Shown: positions 24,087-32,666, counted from the first letter of the stretch. The stretch is 36,509 nt of DNA from CAYIFA01 sp964362625 (GCA_964362625.1 CAYIFA010000003.1:1-36509), one strand, 5' to 3'. Notes: generated from the sequence alone by a model not told the origin. Numbers and translations: made by a program.

Positions 24087-25396
24087 TGAAATATCGCATT
24101 GGAGCAATTTTAATGATACTCGCCGGCATAGCTTTGGCCTATGTTGATTTTGCCAATTTTTATTTTCCGGACCGATTTTTAGGCAATCTTAAGTATAAAT
24201 TAGGGCTTGATTTGCAAGGCGGCATTCATTTGGTTTATAGCGCCGACACTTCCGGTATAAACTCCGGCGAAGCCGCCGAGGCAATGATTGGTCTTCGCGA
24301 CGTGATCGAACGCAGAGTCAATTTTTTTGGCGTAACTGAACCGGTGGTGCAAGTTGTTAAGTCCGGGGATGATAATCGGCTGATTGTCGAGCTGGCCGGG
24401 GTTTTTGATACTAACGAAGCCATTCGTTTGATCGGCCAGACGCCGTATTTGGAATTTAAAACCGAGCGGCCGGCCGAAGAGCGCGACAAACTAATTGCGG
24501 ATATCAAATCCGGCCAGTTGCTAGCACCCATAGATCCTATCTATCAGGAAACCGAACTTACCGGCAGATTTTTGGAGAATGCTTCATTGGCATTTGACCA
24601 GGTTACCGGTTCTCCATATATTGTTCTTGATTTTGACAATGATGGCGCAAAAATTTTTGCAAAATTAACCAAGGAAAACATCGGTAAGACCCTTGCCATT
24701 TACCTGGATGGCGCGGCTATAAGCCAGCCGGTGGTACAGGCAGAGATTACTGGCGGCACTGCCCAGATTACCGGGAGGTTTACGATCACAGAAGCGCGTG
24801 AACTTGTACGAAATCTGAATTCCGGAGCTCTGCCAATACCCATAAAATTGCTCTCGCAACAATCTATAGGCGCGTCCCTTGGCAGTGAATCTCTCGTAGC
24901 TAGCTTACGTGCCGGGTTGTGGAGCCTTGTTTTCGTAGCCGTTTTTATGATTGTTTTTTACCGTTTGCCCGGGCTGATGGCGATGATCGCGCTTTTGATT
25001 TATTCCGCGATTACATTGGCCATATACAAATTCCTGCCGGTAACTCTTACTCTTCCCGGGATCGCCGGATTCATTTTATCGTTGGGCATTGGGTTGGATG
25101 CCAATGTTTTGATTTTTGCCCGCATGCGCGAGGAGCTTGCCTTGGGTAAAACAACAATATCCGCCATGCTTGAGGGGTTTCGCCGCTCTTGGCCATCAAT
25201 TCGCGACTCGCATGTGACTGCGCTCATCGGCGCTATTGTTCTCTATTATTTTACTACATCCATTGTCAAAGGATTCGCGCTCACTCTCGGCATCGGAGTT
25301 ATTCTAAGTTTGTTTACGTCAACGGTCGTTACCAGATGTTTTTTAATGACTCTCGCTGAAAGCCCATTGCGGCGTTTCCGCTCGCTTTTTTCTTAA
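24086..25396 (+). CDS. secD: Protein translocase subunit SecD
   Basis: The 436-residue protein has the SecD layout: one N-terminal helix (about 4-21), the periplasmic P1 region starting with LGLDLQGGIHLVY (the D1 motif), a second soluble part (EITGGTAQITGRFTITEA), and about five further helices from about 275. GIGLDANVLIFARMREEL (about 350-367) is the D4 motif that forms the proton path. With SecF it pulls exported proteins out of SecYEG using the proton gradient. At 436 residues it is compact compared with E. coli SecD (about 615). It overlaps the HD gene by one base. Confidence 0.97.
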   Translation: MKYRIGAILMILAGIALAYVDFANFYFPDRFLGNLKYKLGLDLQGGIHLVYSADTSGINSGEAAEAMIGLRDVIERRVNFFGVTEPVVQVVKSGDDNRLIVELAGVFDTNEAIRLIGQTPYLEFKTERPAEERDKLIADIKSGQLLAPIDPIYQETELTGRFLENASLAFDQVTGSPYIVLDFDNDGAKIFAKLTKENIGKTLAIYLDGAAISQPVVQAEITGGTAQITGRFTITEARELVRNLNSGALPIPIKLLSQQSIGASLGSESLVASLRAGLWSLVFVAVFMIVFYRLPGLMAMIALLIYSAITLAIYKFLPVTLTLPGIAGFILSLGIGLDANVLIFARMREELALGKTTISAMLEGFRRSWPSIRDSHVTALIGAIVLYYFTTSIVKGFALTLGIGVILSLFTSTVVTRCFLMTLAESPLRRFRSLFS

Positions 25397-25403
25397 ATTA
25401 TCC

Positions 25404-26300
25404 ATGAAGCCATTTTACACAATTATGTTCGTCTTATCCGTACTGCTGCTTTGCGCATCAATCGCGGCGCTCATAATTTACGGCCTGAATTTTGGCGTGG
25501 ATTTTACCGGGGGTAGTTTAATGGAGCTGGAGTTCCGGGCTGGCCATCCTTCAATTGAGGAAGCTGCCGCATTTTTAAAATCCAGCGGCGATTCGTCATT
25601 CGGCGATATTGCCATTACACCGGTTGGCGCGAGCGTTCTGATTTTGCGAATGAGAGAACTTACCGAAGATGAGCATCGGCAGATTCTGAATAGTCTCGGC
25701 CAAAAATTTGACGAACTCGACCCGGCAGAAAAAAGATTTGACTCGATCGGCCCATCTGTTGGTGAAGAACTTAAGAAGGCGAGTATTATCGCGATAGCAA
25801 CATTGCTTGCCGCCGTTCTGCTTTACATTGCTTATATGTTTCGGGCGCTTTCAAGATCATTGTCATTGTGGGCCATGGCCGCCGGCACTCTTTTGGGGCT
25901 CGCTCATGATATTTTGATACCAATGGGGCTGTTTGCGGTGCTCGGACATTTTTACGGCGTCCAAATTACCGCGGTGTATGTCGCCGCGGTCTTAACCATA
26001 CTCGGCTACACGGTTTCGGACAAAGTGGTTATTTATGACCGCGTGCGGGAAAATATATTACGCGGCTCGCGCGAACCATTGCCGGATTTGGTGCATAAGA
26101 GCGTGATGCAGACGCTGATCCGTTCAATAAATAATACCTTAGTGGTCATATTGTCGTCGCTAGCCGTGTTTCTTTTCGGCGGTGAATCAATCCGTTATTT
26201 TGCCCTGGCTTTGATGGTCGGCATCGGGCTTGGCGCTTATTCGTCTATTTTTGTCGCTTCGCCAACCTTAGTTTGGCTCTCTCGAAAAAAGAATAAGTGA
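25404..26300 (+). CDS. secF: Protein translocase subunit SecF
   Basis: The 298-residue protein has the SecF signature: YGLNFGVDFTGGSLMELEF (about 26-44), a small periplasmic domain, and a six-helix core with GYTVSDKVVIYDRVREN, where the usual reading is GYSxNDTVVVFDRIREN (S-D-K replaces N-D-T). The start lies 8 nt after the secD stop, so the two are co-transcribed and probably translationally coupled. It works with SecD in late protein export. Confidence 0.97.
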   Translation: MKPFYTIMFVLSVLLLCASIAALIIYGLNFGVDFTGGSLMELEFRAGHPSIEEAAAFLKSSGDSSFGDIAITPVGASVLILRMRELTEDEHRQILNSLGQKFDELDPAEKRFDSIGPSVGEELKKASIIAIATLLAAVLLYIAYMFRALSRSLSLWAMAAGTLLGLAHDILIPMGLFAVLGHFYGVQITAVYVAAVLTILGYTVSDKVVIYDRVRENILRGSREPLPDLVHKSVMQTLIRSINNTLVVILSSLAVFLFGGESIRYFALALMVGIGLGAYSSIFVASPTLVWLSRKKNK

Positions 26301-26409
26301 TTTCGTCAAAATACTTATAGCCACAAGTAGCCACAAGGCATTGACAACAGATAGGTCGGTTTGCTACTTTATATTCCAAGCAAGGTTTTACCCGAATTCC
26401 CGATTAAAG

Positions 26410-26438
26410 TTGACTATCTTGATGTAATATGGTAAAAT
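26410..26438 (+). promoter_or_regulatory. Leaderless-type promoter of the sigma-region-4 gene
   Basis: TTGACT-N17-TAAAAT, then 8 nt to the ATG at 26447 with no Shine-Dalgarno. Confidence 0.75.
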
Positions 26439-26446
26439 AAAAATAT

Positions 26447-27475
26447 ATGAACAACCCTTCCCTTAGGTCTGAAGAAGCGGTCAAAAAGCTATTAAAAATC
26501 CTTAACACAAGGGGCCGCGAAGTTTTGGAGCGCCGGTTTGGGCTCGGCCCCAAAGGTAGCCGTGAGACTCTGGAAGCAATCGGAAAAAGTTACCGTATAA
26601 CGCGCGAAAGAGTCCGGCAAATTGAGGCTCACGCGCTTAGCAAATTGTGTTCTAGCGCGGCAATCAATGATCTGCAGGATGTATTCGCGGCGATAAAAAA
26701 TGAGATACAGAATAGAGGCGGTGTCGTGCGGGAAGACATCTTTTTGGACGAGGTATCAAGAGGGCTAGTCGAGAAAAATAATTTACGTTTACTTTTAGCT
26801 TTAGCGAGCGGCATTTTATTCTCGAAGGAAGATGAGAGCTTCCACGGACGGCTTGCAGTTGGCAAGGAAGCGAGCGAGCATTCCGAAACAGCCCTCAAGC
26901 GTCTCCATGGGCAATTGGATGATAACGCGGATCCGATTACTGAAAACGAGATGGCCTCTAAGCTTGCAGGTGTAACTAAGGATCTTTCTTATCCTTATTC
27001 TAGCGATGAGGTTAGGCATTGGCTTGCCATTTCAAAACTTATTTCAAAAAACCAATTTGGTGAATGGGGCCTTGCCAACTCTTCGTCGATACGTCCGCGC
27101 GGTGTCCGGGATCTCGCCTTTTTGGTTATGCGCCGTCATGGTTCGCCTATGCACTTTCGCGAAGTAGCCGCGTCTATAAAACAGTCGCTTGGTAAAAAGG
27201 CCCATGATCAGACAGTGCACAATGAATTGATCAAAGACAAACGCTTTGTCTTGGTTGGCCGGGGCCTTTATGCCCTTAATGAATGGGGTTACCAGCCGGG
27301 CGTTGTCCGTGACGTAATAAGCGCCGTGCTCGCCGAACATGGCCCGCTAACCAAAGAAGAGTTGATTAAAAAGGTGCTCCAGGAGCGGCATGTCAAGGAC
27401 AACACCATTCTAATAAATCTGCAAAACACCAGCCGTTTTAAGAAGTCCGCTGATGGCCGCTACAGTGTAGTGTAG
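26447..27475 (+). CDS. Sigma-70 region 4 protein with HARE-HTH-like C-terminus
   Basis: The 342-residue protein starts with a sigma region 4 (about 22-70): LNTRGREVLERRFGLG, then LEAIGKSYRITRERVRQIEA, which is the -35-recognising helix pair of group 1-2 sigma factors. Region 2, needed for -10 melting, is absent, so it cannot be a complete sigma factor. Two winged-helix modules follow: PMHFREVAASI...VHNELIKDKRFVLVGRGLYALNEWG (in pieces, about 225-275) is HARE-HTH-like, the fold also found at the N-terminus of RNA polymerase delta, and a similar module lies at about 285-340. It may be a promoter-recognition accessory factor or regulator. The mRNA is leaderless by its promoter. Confidence 0.78.
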   Translation: MNNPSLRSEEAVKKLLKILNTRGREVLERRFGLGPKGSRETLEAIGKSYRITRERVRQIEAHALSKLCSSAAINDLQDVFAAIKNEIQNRGGVVREDIFLDEVSRGLVEKNNLRLLLALASGILFSKEDESFHGRLAVGKEASEHSETALKRLHGQLDDNADPITENEMASKLAGVTKDLSYPYSSDEVRHWLAISKLISKNQFGEWGLANSSSIRPRGVRDLAFLVMRRHGSPMHFREVAASIKQSLGKKAHDQTVHNELIKDKRFVLVGRGLYALNEWGYQPGVVRDVISAVLAEHGPLTKEELIKKVLQERHVKDNTILINLQNTSRFKKSADGRYSVV

Positions 27476-27503
27476 GGCTCGCTTTCTTGGTACAATATTA
27501 ATA

Positions 27504-28733
27504 ATGAGTTTTTTGTTTGATCTTTTTTCGCTCTTTTCTAAGGGGCCGGTAGTTGAAGTGCTAAAGCTTGTCCTAAATTTTTGGTTTTTGTGGGTGCCTT
27601 TGGCGCTTTTTTTCGTCGCCTGGGAAATCTGGGTAGTTTATGTTCGCTCATACTATTTTAGCCGCTTCCCTTGGACGTTTCTAGAAATTAGAATCCCGGG
27701 AGAGGTGGAAAAGAGTCCGCGAGCAATGGAAATCGTCTTTAATTCACTGCATAATACCCGCACCGGCAACTTAGTCGAGGCCTATTGGGATGGTTATATT
27801 ACAACTTGGTACAGTTTCGAAATCGCAAGCATAAATGGCGAGGTGCGTTTTTTTATCCGGGCTCCAAAATTTTTCAGAAACCTTGTTGAGTCTCAGATTT
27901 ACTCGCAATATCCGGAAGTAGAAATAGCGGAAGTTGATGATTATACTAAACACTTACCCAAAGAGCTGCCCAACGATGAATTCTCGGTGTGGGGTGCGGA
28001 ATTCGGCCTCGTTAAAAAAGATTGTTATCCGATTAAAACTTACGTTGATTTCAAATTGGATTTGCCGGCGGAAGAAACCGAAAAAACCGATCCGATGTCG
28101 AACATTATTGAGTTTTTGGGTTCCTTGCGTGACGGGGAACAGCTTTGGTTTCAGATAGTTATTCAGGGTGCCACTGATGATTGGAAAAAGACCGGTGAAA
28201 AGCTTATTGAGAAAATGCTCGGTCGCAAAAAATTTCAGTTGGCTGCCGAAAAAGGCGAAAAAGCCATACCGCCGTTGCTCGCCCCCGGAGAAAAAGACGT
28301 GATAGAGGCAGTTGAGCGGAATATGTCAAAGCTTGGTTTTAAAACCGGCATACGCTTTGTATATGTGGCGCGTCGTGATGTTTACACTCCGGCATCTTTT
28401 TCATCCATGCTCGGCATCATGAAGCAATTTAACAGTTTAAATTTGAATGGTTTTAAGCCGGCTTGGAATACTTCCATCGATTATCTTTTCATAAAAAGAC
28501 GCCAGGCCTATCGGCAGCGTCAAATAGTTGAAAATTTTCGCGGGCGCTCATATTTTTATCCGCCGTATGGCAGCTTTGTTCAACCGGGCAAATCCGGGGA
28601 CGTTCCGCCGTTTGTGTTTAATTCCGAAGAACTCGCGACTATTTACCATATTCCGGGGCGCACGGCCGGCGCGCCGCGGCTTGAACGAATCGAAGCTAAG
28701 AAGGGCTCACCGCCCGCCAATTTGCCAATATGA
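27504..28733 (+). CDS. Membrane protein partnered with a conjugation-type ATPase
   Basis: The 409-residue protein has one or two N-terminal membrane helices (about 15-50, LVLNFWFLWVPLALFFVAWE) and a large soluble part containing WTFLEIRIPGEVEKSPRAME, APKFFRNLVESQIYSQYPEV and EVDDYTKHLPKE. I recall closely similar proteins across CPR genomes next to VirD4/TraG-type ATPases, but have no biochemical role for them. A TACAAT box lies 7 nt before the ATG. The stop overlaps the ATPase start (ATGA), which argues for a shared complex, probably a type IV secretion or DNA-uptake device in the membrane (inference). Confidence 0.65.
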   Translation: MSFLFDLFSLFSKGPVVEVLKLVLNFWFLWVPLALFFVAWEIWVVYVRSYYFSRFPWTFLEIRIPGEVEKSPRAMEIVFNSLHNTRTGNLVEAYWDGYITTWYSFEIASINGEVRFFIRAPKFFRNLVESQIYSQYPEVEIAEVDDYTKHLPKELPNDEFSVWGAEFGLVKKDCYPIKTYVDFKLDLPAEETEKTDPMSNIIEFLGSLRDGEQLWFQIVIQGATDDWKKTGEKLIEKMLGRKKFQLAAEKGEKAIPPLLAPGEKDVIEAVERNMSKLGFKTGIRFVYVARRDVYTPASFSSMLGIMKQFNSLNLNGFKPAWNTSIDYLFIKRRQAYRQRQIVENFRGRSYFYPPYGSFVQPGKSGDVPPFVFNSEELATIYHIPGRTAGAPRLERIEAKKGSPPANLPI

Positions 28734-30451
28734 GTGAAGACATAAGCAAAGTATATTTCGCGCAAGCGAACTTCCGGAACAAGCTCACCCGTTTCGGTAT
28801 AAAGCGCGACGATCGCCGCAAACACGTCTATATTGTCGGCAAAACCGGCATGGGCAAGACTACGCTCCTTGAAAATATGGCCGCGCAAGATATATTGAAC
28901 GGCGAAGGGGTGGGGATATTGGATCCACACGGCGAGTTTGCTAAAAAAATGCTTGATTTTGTTCCTAAGGAGCGCATTAAAGACGTAATTTATTTTGATC
29001 CATCGGTTCTTTCATATCCGGTTGGGTTTAATATTTTAGAAAGCGTGGATCCGGACAAACGGCATTTGGTGGCTTCTGGGTTGATGGGGGTGTTTAAAAA
29101 AATCTGGGTAGATGTATGGTCGGCGCGCATGGAATATATACTCGGCAATGCGATTCTCGCACTATTGGAATATCCGGGCGCCACGCTAATGGGCATTAAC
29201 CGGATGCTGTCTAATAAGGAGTACCGTAAAGAAGTTTTGGAACACGTAAAGGATCCGGTGGTAAAGTCGTTTTGGGTGGATGAATTCGCCAAATATACTG
29301 ATCGTTACGCCCAAGAATCAATACCGGCGATTCAAAACAAGGTTGGGCAGTTTATTTCTAACCCGCTTATCAGGAATATTATCGGCCAAAAAAAATCCGC
29401 TTTCGACATACGCAAGGTAATGGATGAAAAGAAGATATTTATTATGAATCTATCCAAAGGCAATATTGGTGAAGAAAATGCCCGCCTTATTGGTGCGATG
29501 CTTATTACCAAGATTTATTTGGCGGCGATGAGTCGTACCGATATTTACGGCGAGGACTTTCCCGACTTTTATTTGTATGTTGATGAATTTCAGAATTTTG
29601 CCTCGGAATCATTCGCTAATATTTTATCCGAAGCCCGCAAGTATCGGCTAAACTTAATTCTTGCCCACCAATATATAGCGCAGATGGATGAAGAAGTGTC
29701 AGATGCGGTTTTTGGCAATGTCGGGACCATGATTGCTTTTAGGGTTGGTTCGGCTGACGCGGAACTTTTTGAGAAAGAATTTTTCCCAGAATTTTTTGTA
29801 AAAGACATTTGCGGCTTAGGTTTTAAGAATATATATTTGAAATTGATGATAGATGGAGTTGCCTCGCGTCCGTTTTCGGCGGAGACATTGCCGCCGATTA
29901 TTAAACCAGCCGTGAGCTATCGTGAGGATATAGTTGATTTCTCCATTAAGACTTACGGAACGCCGCGCCANNNNNNNNNNNNNNNNNNNNNNNNNNNNNN
30001 NNNNNNNNNNNNNNNNNNNNNNNNNNNNNNNNNNNNNNNNNNNNNNNNNNNNNNNNNNNNNNNNNNNNNNCAAGAGTTGCGTTATCGCGAGCCGGAGCCG
30101 AGCTCAGCTCGGTTTGGATCGAGTTTAGCTCGACCAGAACCAATTCCGGCTCGGCCGCAGGCCAGCCGAGTTGGCCCGCAGTCGAGTTCAGCTCGACCGG
30201 AAACTCCGCGCGTCGTTCCGAAAATATCAGATGGCGAGGTTACTTTCACCCGGGGCGAAAAACAATCGCATCAAACAATATCGCTTAAAGATTTGGAGCG
30301 TCGTTCAAATACATTTGAACCTCGACTGCGCAAGCAAACTCAAGTTGAAGATTTGCGTAAAGCATTACGCGAGTCGCTTGCTGATGACGGTGAACCTCAC
30401 GCTAAATCCGGCGTTCTTCGTCCGGGTGACCGAATAAAATTTGATAATTGA
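28730..30451 (+). CDS. VirD4/TraG-like ATPase, interrupted by an assembly gap
   Basis: The N-terminal 410 residues form a P-loop ATPase: Walker A GKTGMGKT at 37-44, GVGILDPHGEFAKKML, DVIYFDPS, Walker B FYLYVDEFQNF (about 281-291), and LILAHQYIAQM. This matches the DUF87/VirD4-TraG group, ring motors that push DNA or protein through a membrane channel. A 100-N run covers 29971-30070, so the true length and frame of the join are unknown. The sequence after the gap encodes a repetitive Ser/Ala/Arg/Pro/Glu linker (SSARFGSSLARPEP, SSSARPETPR) and a charged tail. The start overlaps the upstream stop. The 3' part is in the same frame as the 5' part, which is compatible with one gene but not proof. 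Confidence 0.82.
   Translation: MSEDISKVYFAQANFRNKLTRFGIKRDDRRKHVYIVGKTGMGKTTLLENMAAQDILNGEGVGILDPHGEFAKKMLDFVPKERIKDVIYFDPSVLSYPVGFNILESVDPDKRHLVASGLMGVFKKIWVDVWSARMEYILGNAILALLEYPGATLMGINRMLSNKEYRKEVLEHVKDPVVKSFWVDEFAKYTDRYAQESIPAIQNKVGQFISNPLIRNIIGQKKSAFDIRKVMDEKKIFIMNLSKGNIGEENARLIGAMLITKIYLAAMSRTDIYGEDFPDFYLYVDEFQNFASESFANILSEARKYRLNLILAHQYIAQMDEEVSDAVFGNVGTMIAFRVGSADAELFEKEFFPEFFVKDICGLGFKNIYLKLMIDGVASRPFSAETLPPIIKPAVSYREDIVDFSIKTYGTPRXXXXXXXXXXXXXXXXXXXXXXXXXXXXXXXXXXQELRYREPEPSSARFGSSLARPEPIPARPQASRVGPQSSSARPETPRVVPKISDGEVTFTRGEKQSHQTISLKDLERRSNTFEPRLRKQTQVEDLRKALRESLADDGEPHAKSGVLRPGDRIKFDN
29971..30070. other. Scaffold gap of 100 N
   Basis: Exactly 100 undetermined bases, a standard placeholder length, so the real gap size is unknown. 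Repetitive DNA follows it at once (CCGAGCTCAGCTCGG at 30098-30112, then repeated GAGTT(T/C)AGCTCGACC near 30121 and 30185), which is a likely cause of the assembly break. Confidence 0.98.
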
Positions 30452-30464
30452 CCTTAGCTAGTTT

Positions 30465-31520
30465 ATGAAGAAGGTATTCATATTTATTTTTGTTTTTGGA
30501 CCGTTTTTCGCCAACGCCTCAGTTGTCATCAACGAAATCGCCTGGATGGGAACAGCGAATTCAGCAAACGATGAATGGATCGAACTATATTCGGCAGGCG
30601 GCGCGAGCTTGGAAAATTGGACATTGTCAGCGGCGGATGGCGGCATGACTATAAATCTTTCAGGAAATATTTCCAGCGGCGGTTATTATTTGATTGAGCG
30701 CACGGATGACAGTACTGTGCCTAATATTTCCGCCGATTTGGTTACGCCTTTTGGGAATGGACTGAATAATGCTACCGGAGAAATATTGGTTTTAAAAAAT
30801 GCTACCGGAAATGAAGTTGATCGCGTTGATGCATCCGGCGGGTGGCCGGCCGGGGACAATTCGACCAAAGAAACCATGCAGAAATCAGGGAGTTCGTGGG
30901 TGACGGCATTGGCAACGCCTAAGGCGCAAAATTTCGGGGCGCTACCTCCGCCGCCACCGCCCGCGCCTGCTCCCGGACCCGCGCCGGCTCCTGCTCCGCC
31001 ACCTCCACCCCCACCACCTGCCCCGAGCGTAGTCGAGGGGCCACCCTCGCCTCCATCTTTGACGCCCGCCGAAAGCGGGGTCGGAGCTCCGACCGACAGC
31101 GTCGGAGCAGCGCCTTCGCCGGAACCGGAATCAACGCCGCCATCTTCTCCGTTTCCGCCAGCCATAGTGCCAACCCCAACTCCGGTACCGGCTCCGCATA
31201 CGCAATCAGAAACAGAGTTAACATCGTCAGCTCAGTCTGAAGGTACGCCCATTCCGCCCGCTATTTTAGAAACACCAATTATAGAAACCCCAAAAGAAGC
31301 TCTAAAACCACCTCCAGAACCATCGCCGCAAGCTACCGGAGATAATCAAAATACTGGAATTAGTGAGGAGCTTGGATCTCAAACTGCCTTAATAGCCGAA
31401 TTTGTATCAGAAGACAAAAAATCAATTTTTTCGTCCGGCTGGTTCTGGTTTAGCGCCGCGCTATTTTTTGGCACAGTAAGCGCTGGCGGGGTGTTTGCAA
31501 TACGTAAATTTATTTTGTAA
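30465..31520 (+). CDS. Lamin-tail-domain surface protein with proline-rich stalk
   Basis: The 351-residue protein has a signal peptide (1-18, MKKVFIFIFVFGPFFANAS), a lamin-tail domain (about 19-150: VVINEIAWMGTANSANDEWI, ELYSAGGASLENWTLS, YYLIERTDDSTVP), a long Pro/Ala-rich stalk (about 155-300) and a C-terminal membrane helix (about 325-346) with a basic end. LTD domains are common in secreted bacterial proteins, often with nucleases or as adhesion modules. It would stand on the outer face of the membrane. The stalk contains PSVVEGP encoded by a palindromic repeat (31021-31040). It starts 13 nt after the ATPase stop, so probably belongs to that operon. Confidence 0.85.
   Translation: MKKVFIFIFVFGPFFANASVVINEIAWMGTANSANDEWIELYSAGGASLENWTLSAADGGMTINLSGNISSGGYYLIERTDDSTVPNISADLVTPFGNGLNNATGEILVLKNATGNEVDRVDASGGWPAGDNSTKETMQKSGSSWVTALATPKAQNFGALPPPPPPAPAPGPAPAPAPPPPPPPPAPSVVEGPPSPPSLTPAESGVGAPTDSVGAAPSPEPESTPPSSPFPPAIVPTPTPVPAPHTQSETELTSSAQSEGTPIPPAILETPIIETPKEALKPPPEPSPQATGDNQNTGISEELGSQTALIAEFVSEDKKSIFSSGWFWFSAALFFGTVSAGGVFAIRKFIL
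31021..31108 (+). repeat. Palindromic repeats inside the proline-rich coding stalk
   Basis: CCCCGAGCGTAGTCGAGGGG lies at 31021-31040 and is translated as part of APSVVEGP. About 30 nt later a second palindromic block has GTCGGAGCTCCGAC (31080-31093) and GCTCCGAC-n-GTCGGAGC (about 31086-31108), translated as GVGAPTDSVGA. Both keep the frame open. Confidence 0.7.
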
Positions 31521-31565
31521 ACTTTATCTAGATTCGCACCCCAAAAATAAAAGGAGGATTCAAAG

Positions 31566-32420
31566 GTGGCCCAGACCGACCGGGTACTGATGAGTGCTTA
31601 TATAAAGGATGTTGCCAACAGATTTTGTTTTATTAGTGACAATGAATATTTGGAAAGATCAAGATCGGGTTCGTTGGTTGAAAACGCCTGGCAAATGTCG
31701 CCGGCAATCTGCGAACTTTATGCCAAACAGCTCTTGATGCAGTATTACTGCGAATACTGGGGTGCGTGGCAGTATGCCAACGCCGTAATGCTGGCTCCAG
31801 AGGGAGCGGCACGGAATGTCTTTTCTAAAATTGTGCGTGAAGAATACGGGCATGCTTTGTTGGTTGCTGGCGGAGACCTAGCGCGAGACATTGTCGGACC
31901 ATTGGGTGTTTTGCATGTAAATCCGGCTCATCCCAGCTTTCGAGCCGATTCCCCTCAAGGACAATTCCCGATATTAAGGATTTTCCAGCACAACGGATTT
32001 AAACGCTGGTCAGAGATTGTTGTTTACAATCATTTACAGGATAGGTCGGCGGCTCTTCAGCTTCGCGATTTTGCGTCCGGCGCGTTTCTACCTTGGTCGA
32101 GAGTCCTTGAAATTATTGATGCCGAAGAGAACTTTCACATCAAACATGGCGAGCGGTGGTTTGATAAAATTGCCGCGACTTCCGAAGGCCGCCGGATACT
32201 GCAAGAAGATATCGATAAATGGTATCCGCATGCCATGGATGTTTTCGGCCACCCGGGCGGGACTAGCCGTACCGAAGAGCGACTTTTGAAATTCGGGATC
32301 AAGAAAAAGACTAATGATCAGATCCGCAAAGAGTTCGGGGATGAAATAATGCCGCTAATCTTAAAACATAATCTCGGCGTTCCGGAATGGACTTATCGGC
32401 CCAACCGTCCGTTTGCATAA
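31566..32420 (+). CDS. PaaA/PaaC-like ferritin-fold di-iron protein
   Basis: The 284-residue protein resembles the phenylacetic-acid-catabolic family (PaaA/PaaC). Four-helix di-iron ligands can be proposed: REEYGHALLV (about 91-100) gives one ExxH, and DAEENFHIKHGERW (about 178-191) gives a second ExxH; E48/E62-region glutamates in the first helix pair could complete the site. WSEIVVYNHLQDRSA matches the helix between. In phenylacetate degraders the family epoxidises phenylacetyl-CoA, but no other paa gene is here, so the substrate is open. The start is GTG 31566 after AAGGAGG. It has its own terminator and precedes the rplJL unit. Confidence 0.72.
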   Translation: MAQTDRVLMSAYIKDVANRFCFISDNEYLERSRSGSLVENAWQMSPAICELYAKQLLMQYYCEYWGAWQYANAVMLAPEGAARNVFSKIVREEYGHALLVAGGDLARDIVGPLGVLHVNPAHPSFRADSPQGQFPILRIFQHNGFKRWSEIVVYNHLQDRSAALQLRDFASGAFLPWSRVLEIIDAEENFHIKHGERWFDKIAATSEGRRILQEDIDKWYPHAMDVFGHPGGTSRTEERLLKFGIKKKTNDQIRKEFGDEIMPLILKHNLGVPEWTYRPNRPFA

Positions 32421-32432
32421 ATATAAGAATCT

Positions 32433-32462
32433 AGCCGTCCCGGTTTACGGGGCGGCTTTTGC
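32433..32462 (+). terminator. Intrinsic terminator after the PaaA-like gene
   Basis: AGCCGTCCCG-GTTTA-CGGGGCGGCT with a G-T wobble pair, followed by TTTT, 13 nt after the stop. Confidence 0.85.
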
Positions 32463-32499
32463 TATTGACGGATTTTTATTGGCTTGCTAACCTTATTTT

Positions 32500-32666
32500 A
32501 TAGTCGTAGATAGGGGGCTGGAATACCATAAGACCTCCCGAGACATGATTCTGCGGCTTTTTTGGTTGCAGAATTTTCAATTTTGGCCCCCGAGCATATT
32601 CGAGGGGTTGCCAGAATTAGACCTCGCCGTATCCCGAGCTTGTCGAGGGAGAAGGCGGGTAATACC
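32500..32666 (+). promoter_or_regulatory. Structured rplJ leader, likely autoregulatory region
   Basis: The region before rplJ folds into ATTCTGC-n13-GCAGAAT (about 32550-32576), a CCCCGAG...CGAGGGG repeat (32588-32607), and a final stem CGCC/GGCG plus TCCC/GGGA (32622-32659) that contains TCCCGAGCTTGTCGAGGGA. The only Shine-Dalgarno-like stretch, GGCGGG (32654-32659), lies in the last stem, 7 nt before the ATG. AGACCTC occurs twice (about 32533 and 32618). L10-L12 complexes bind such leaders and repress translation in other bacteria; I could not match this to the known L10-leader consensus. Confidence 0.5.

Noticed and set aside
30917..31224. Reverse-strand Gly/Ala-rich ORFs opposite the proline-rich stalk
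   Set aside because: They are the complement of Pro/Ala codons in the lamin-tail protein and have no start signals.
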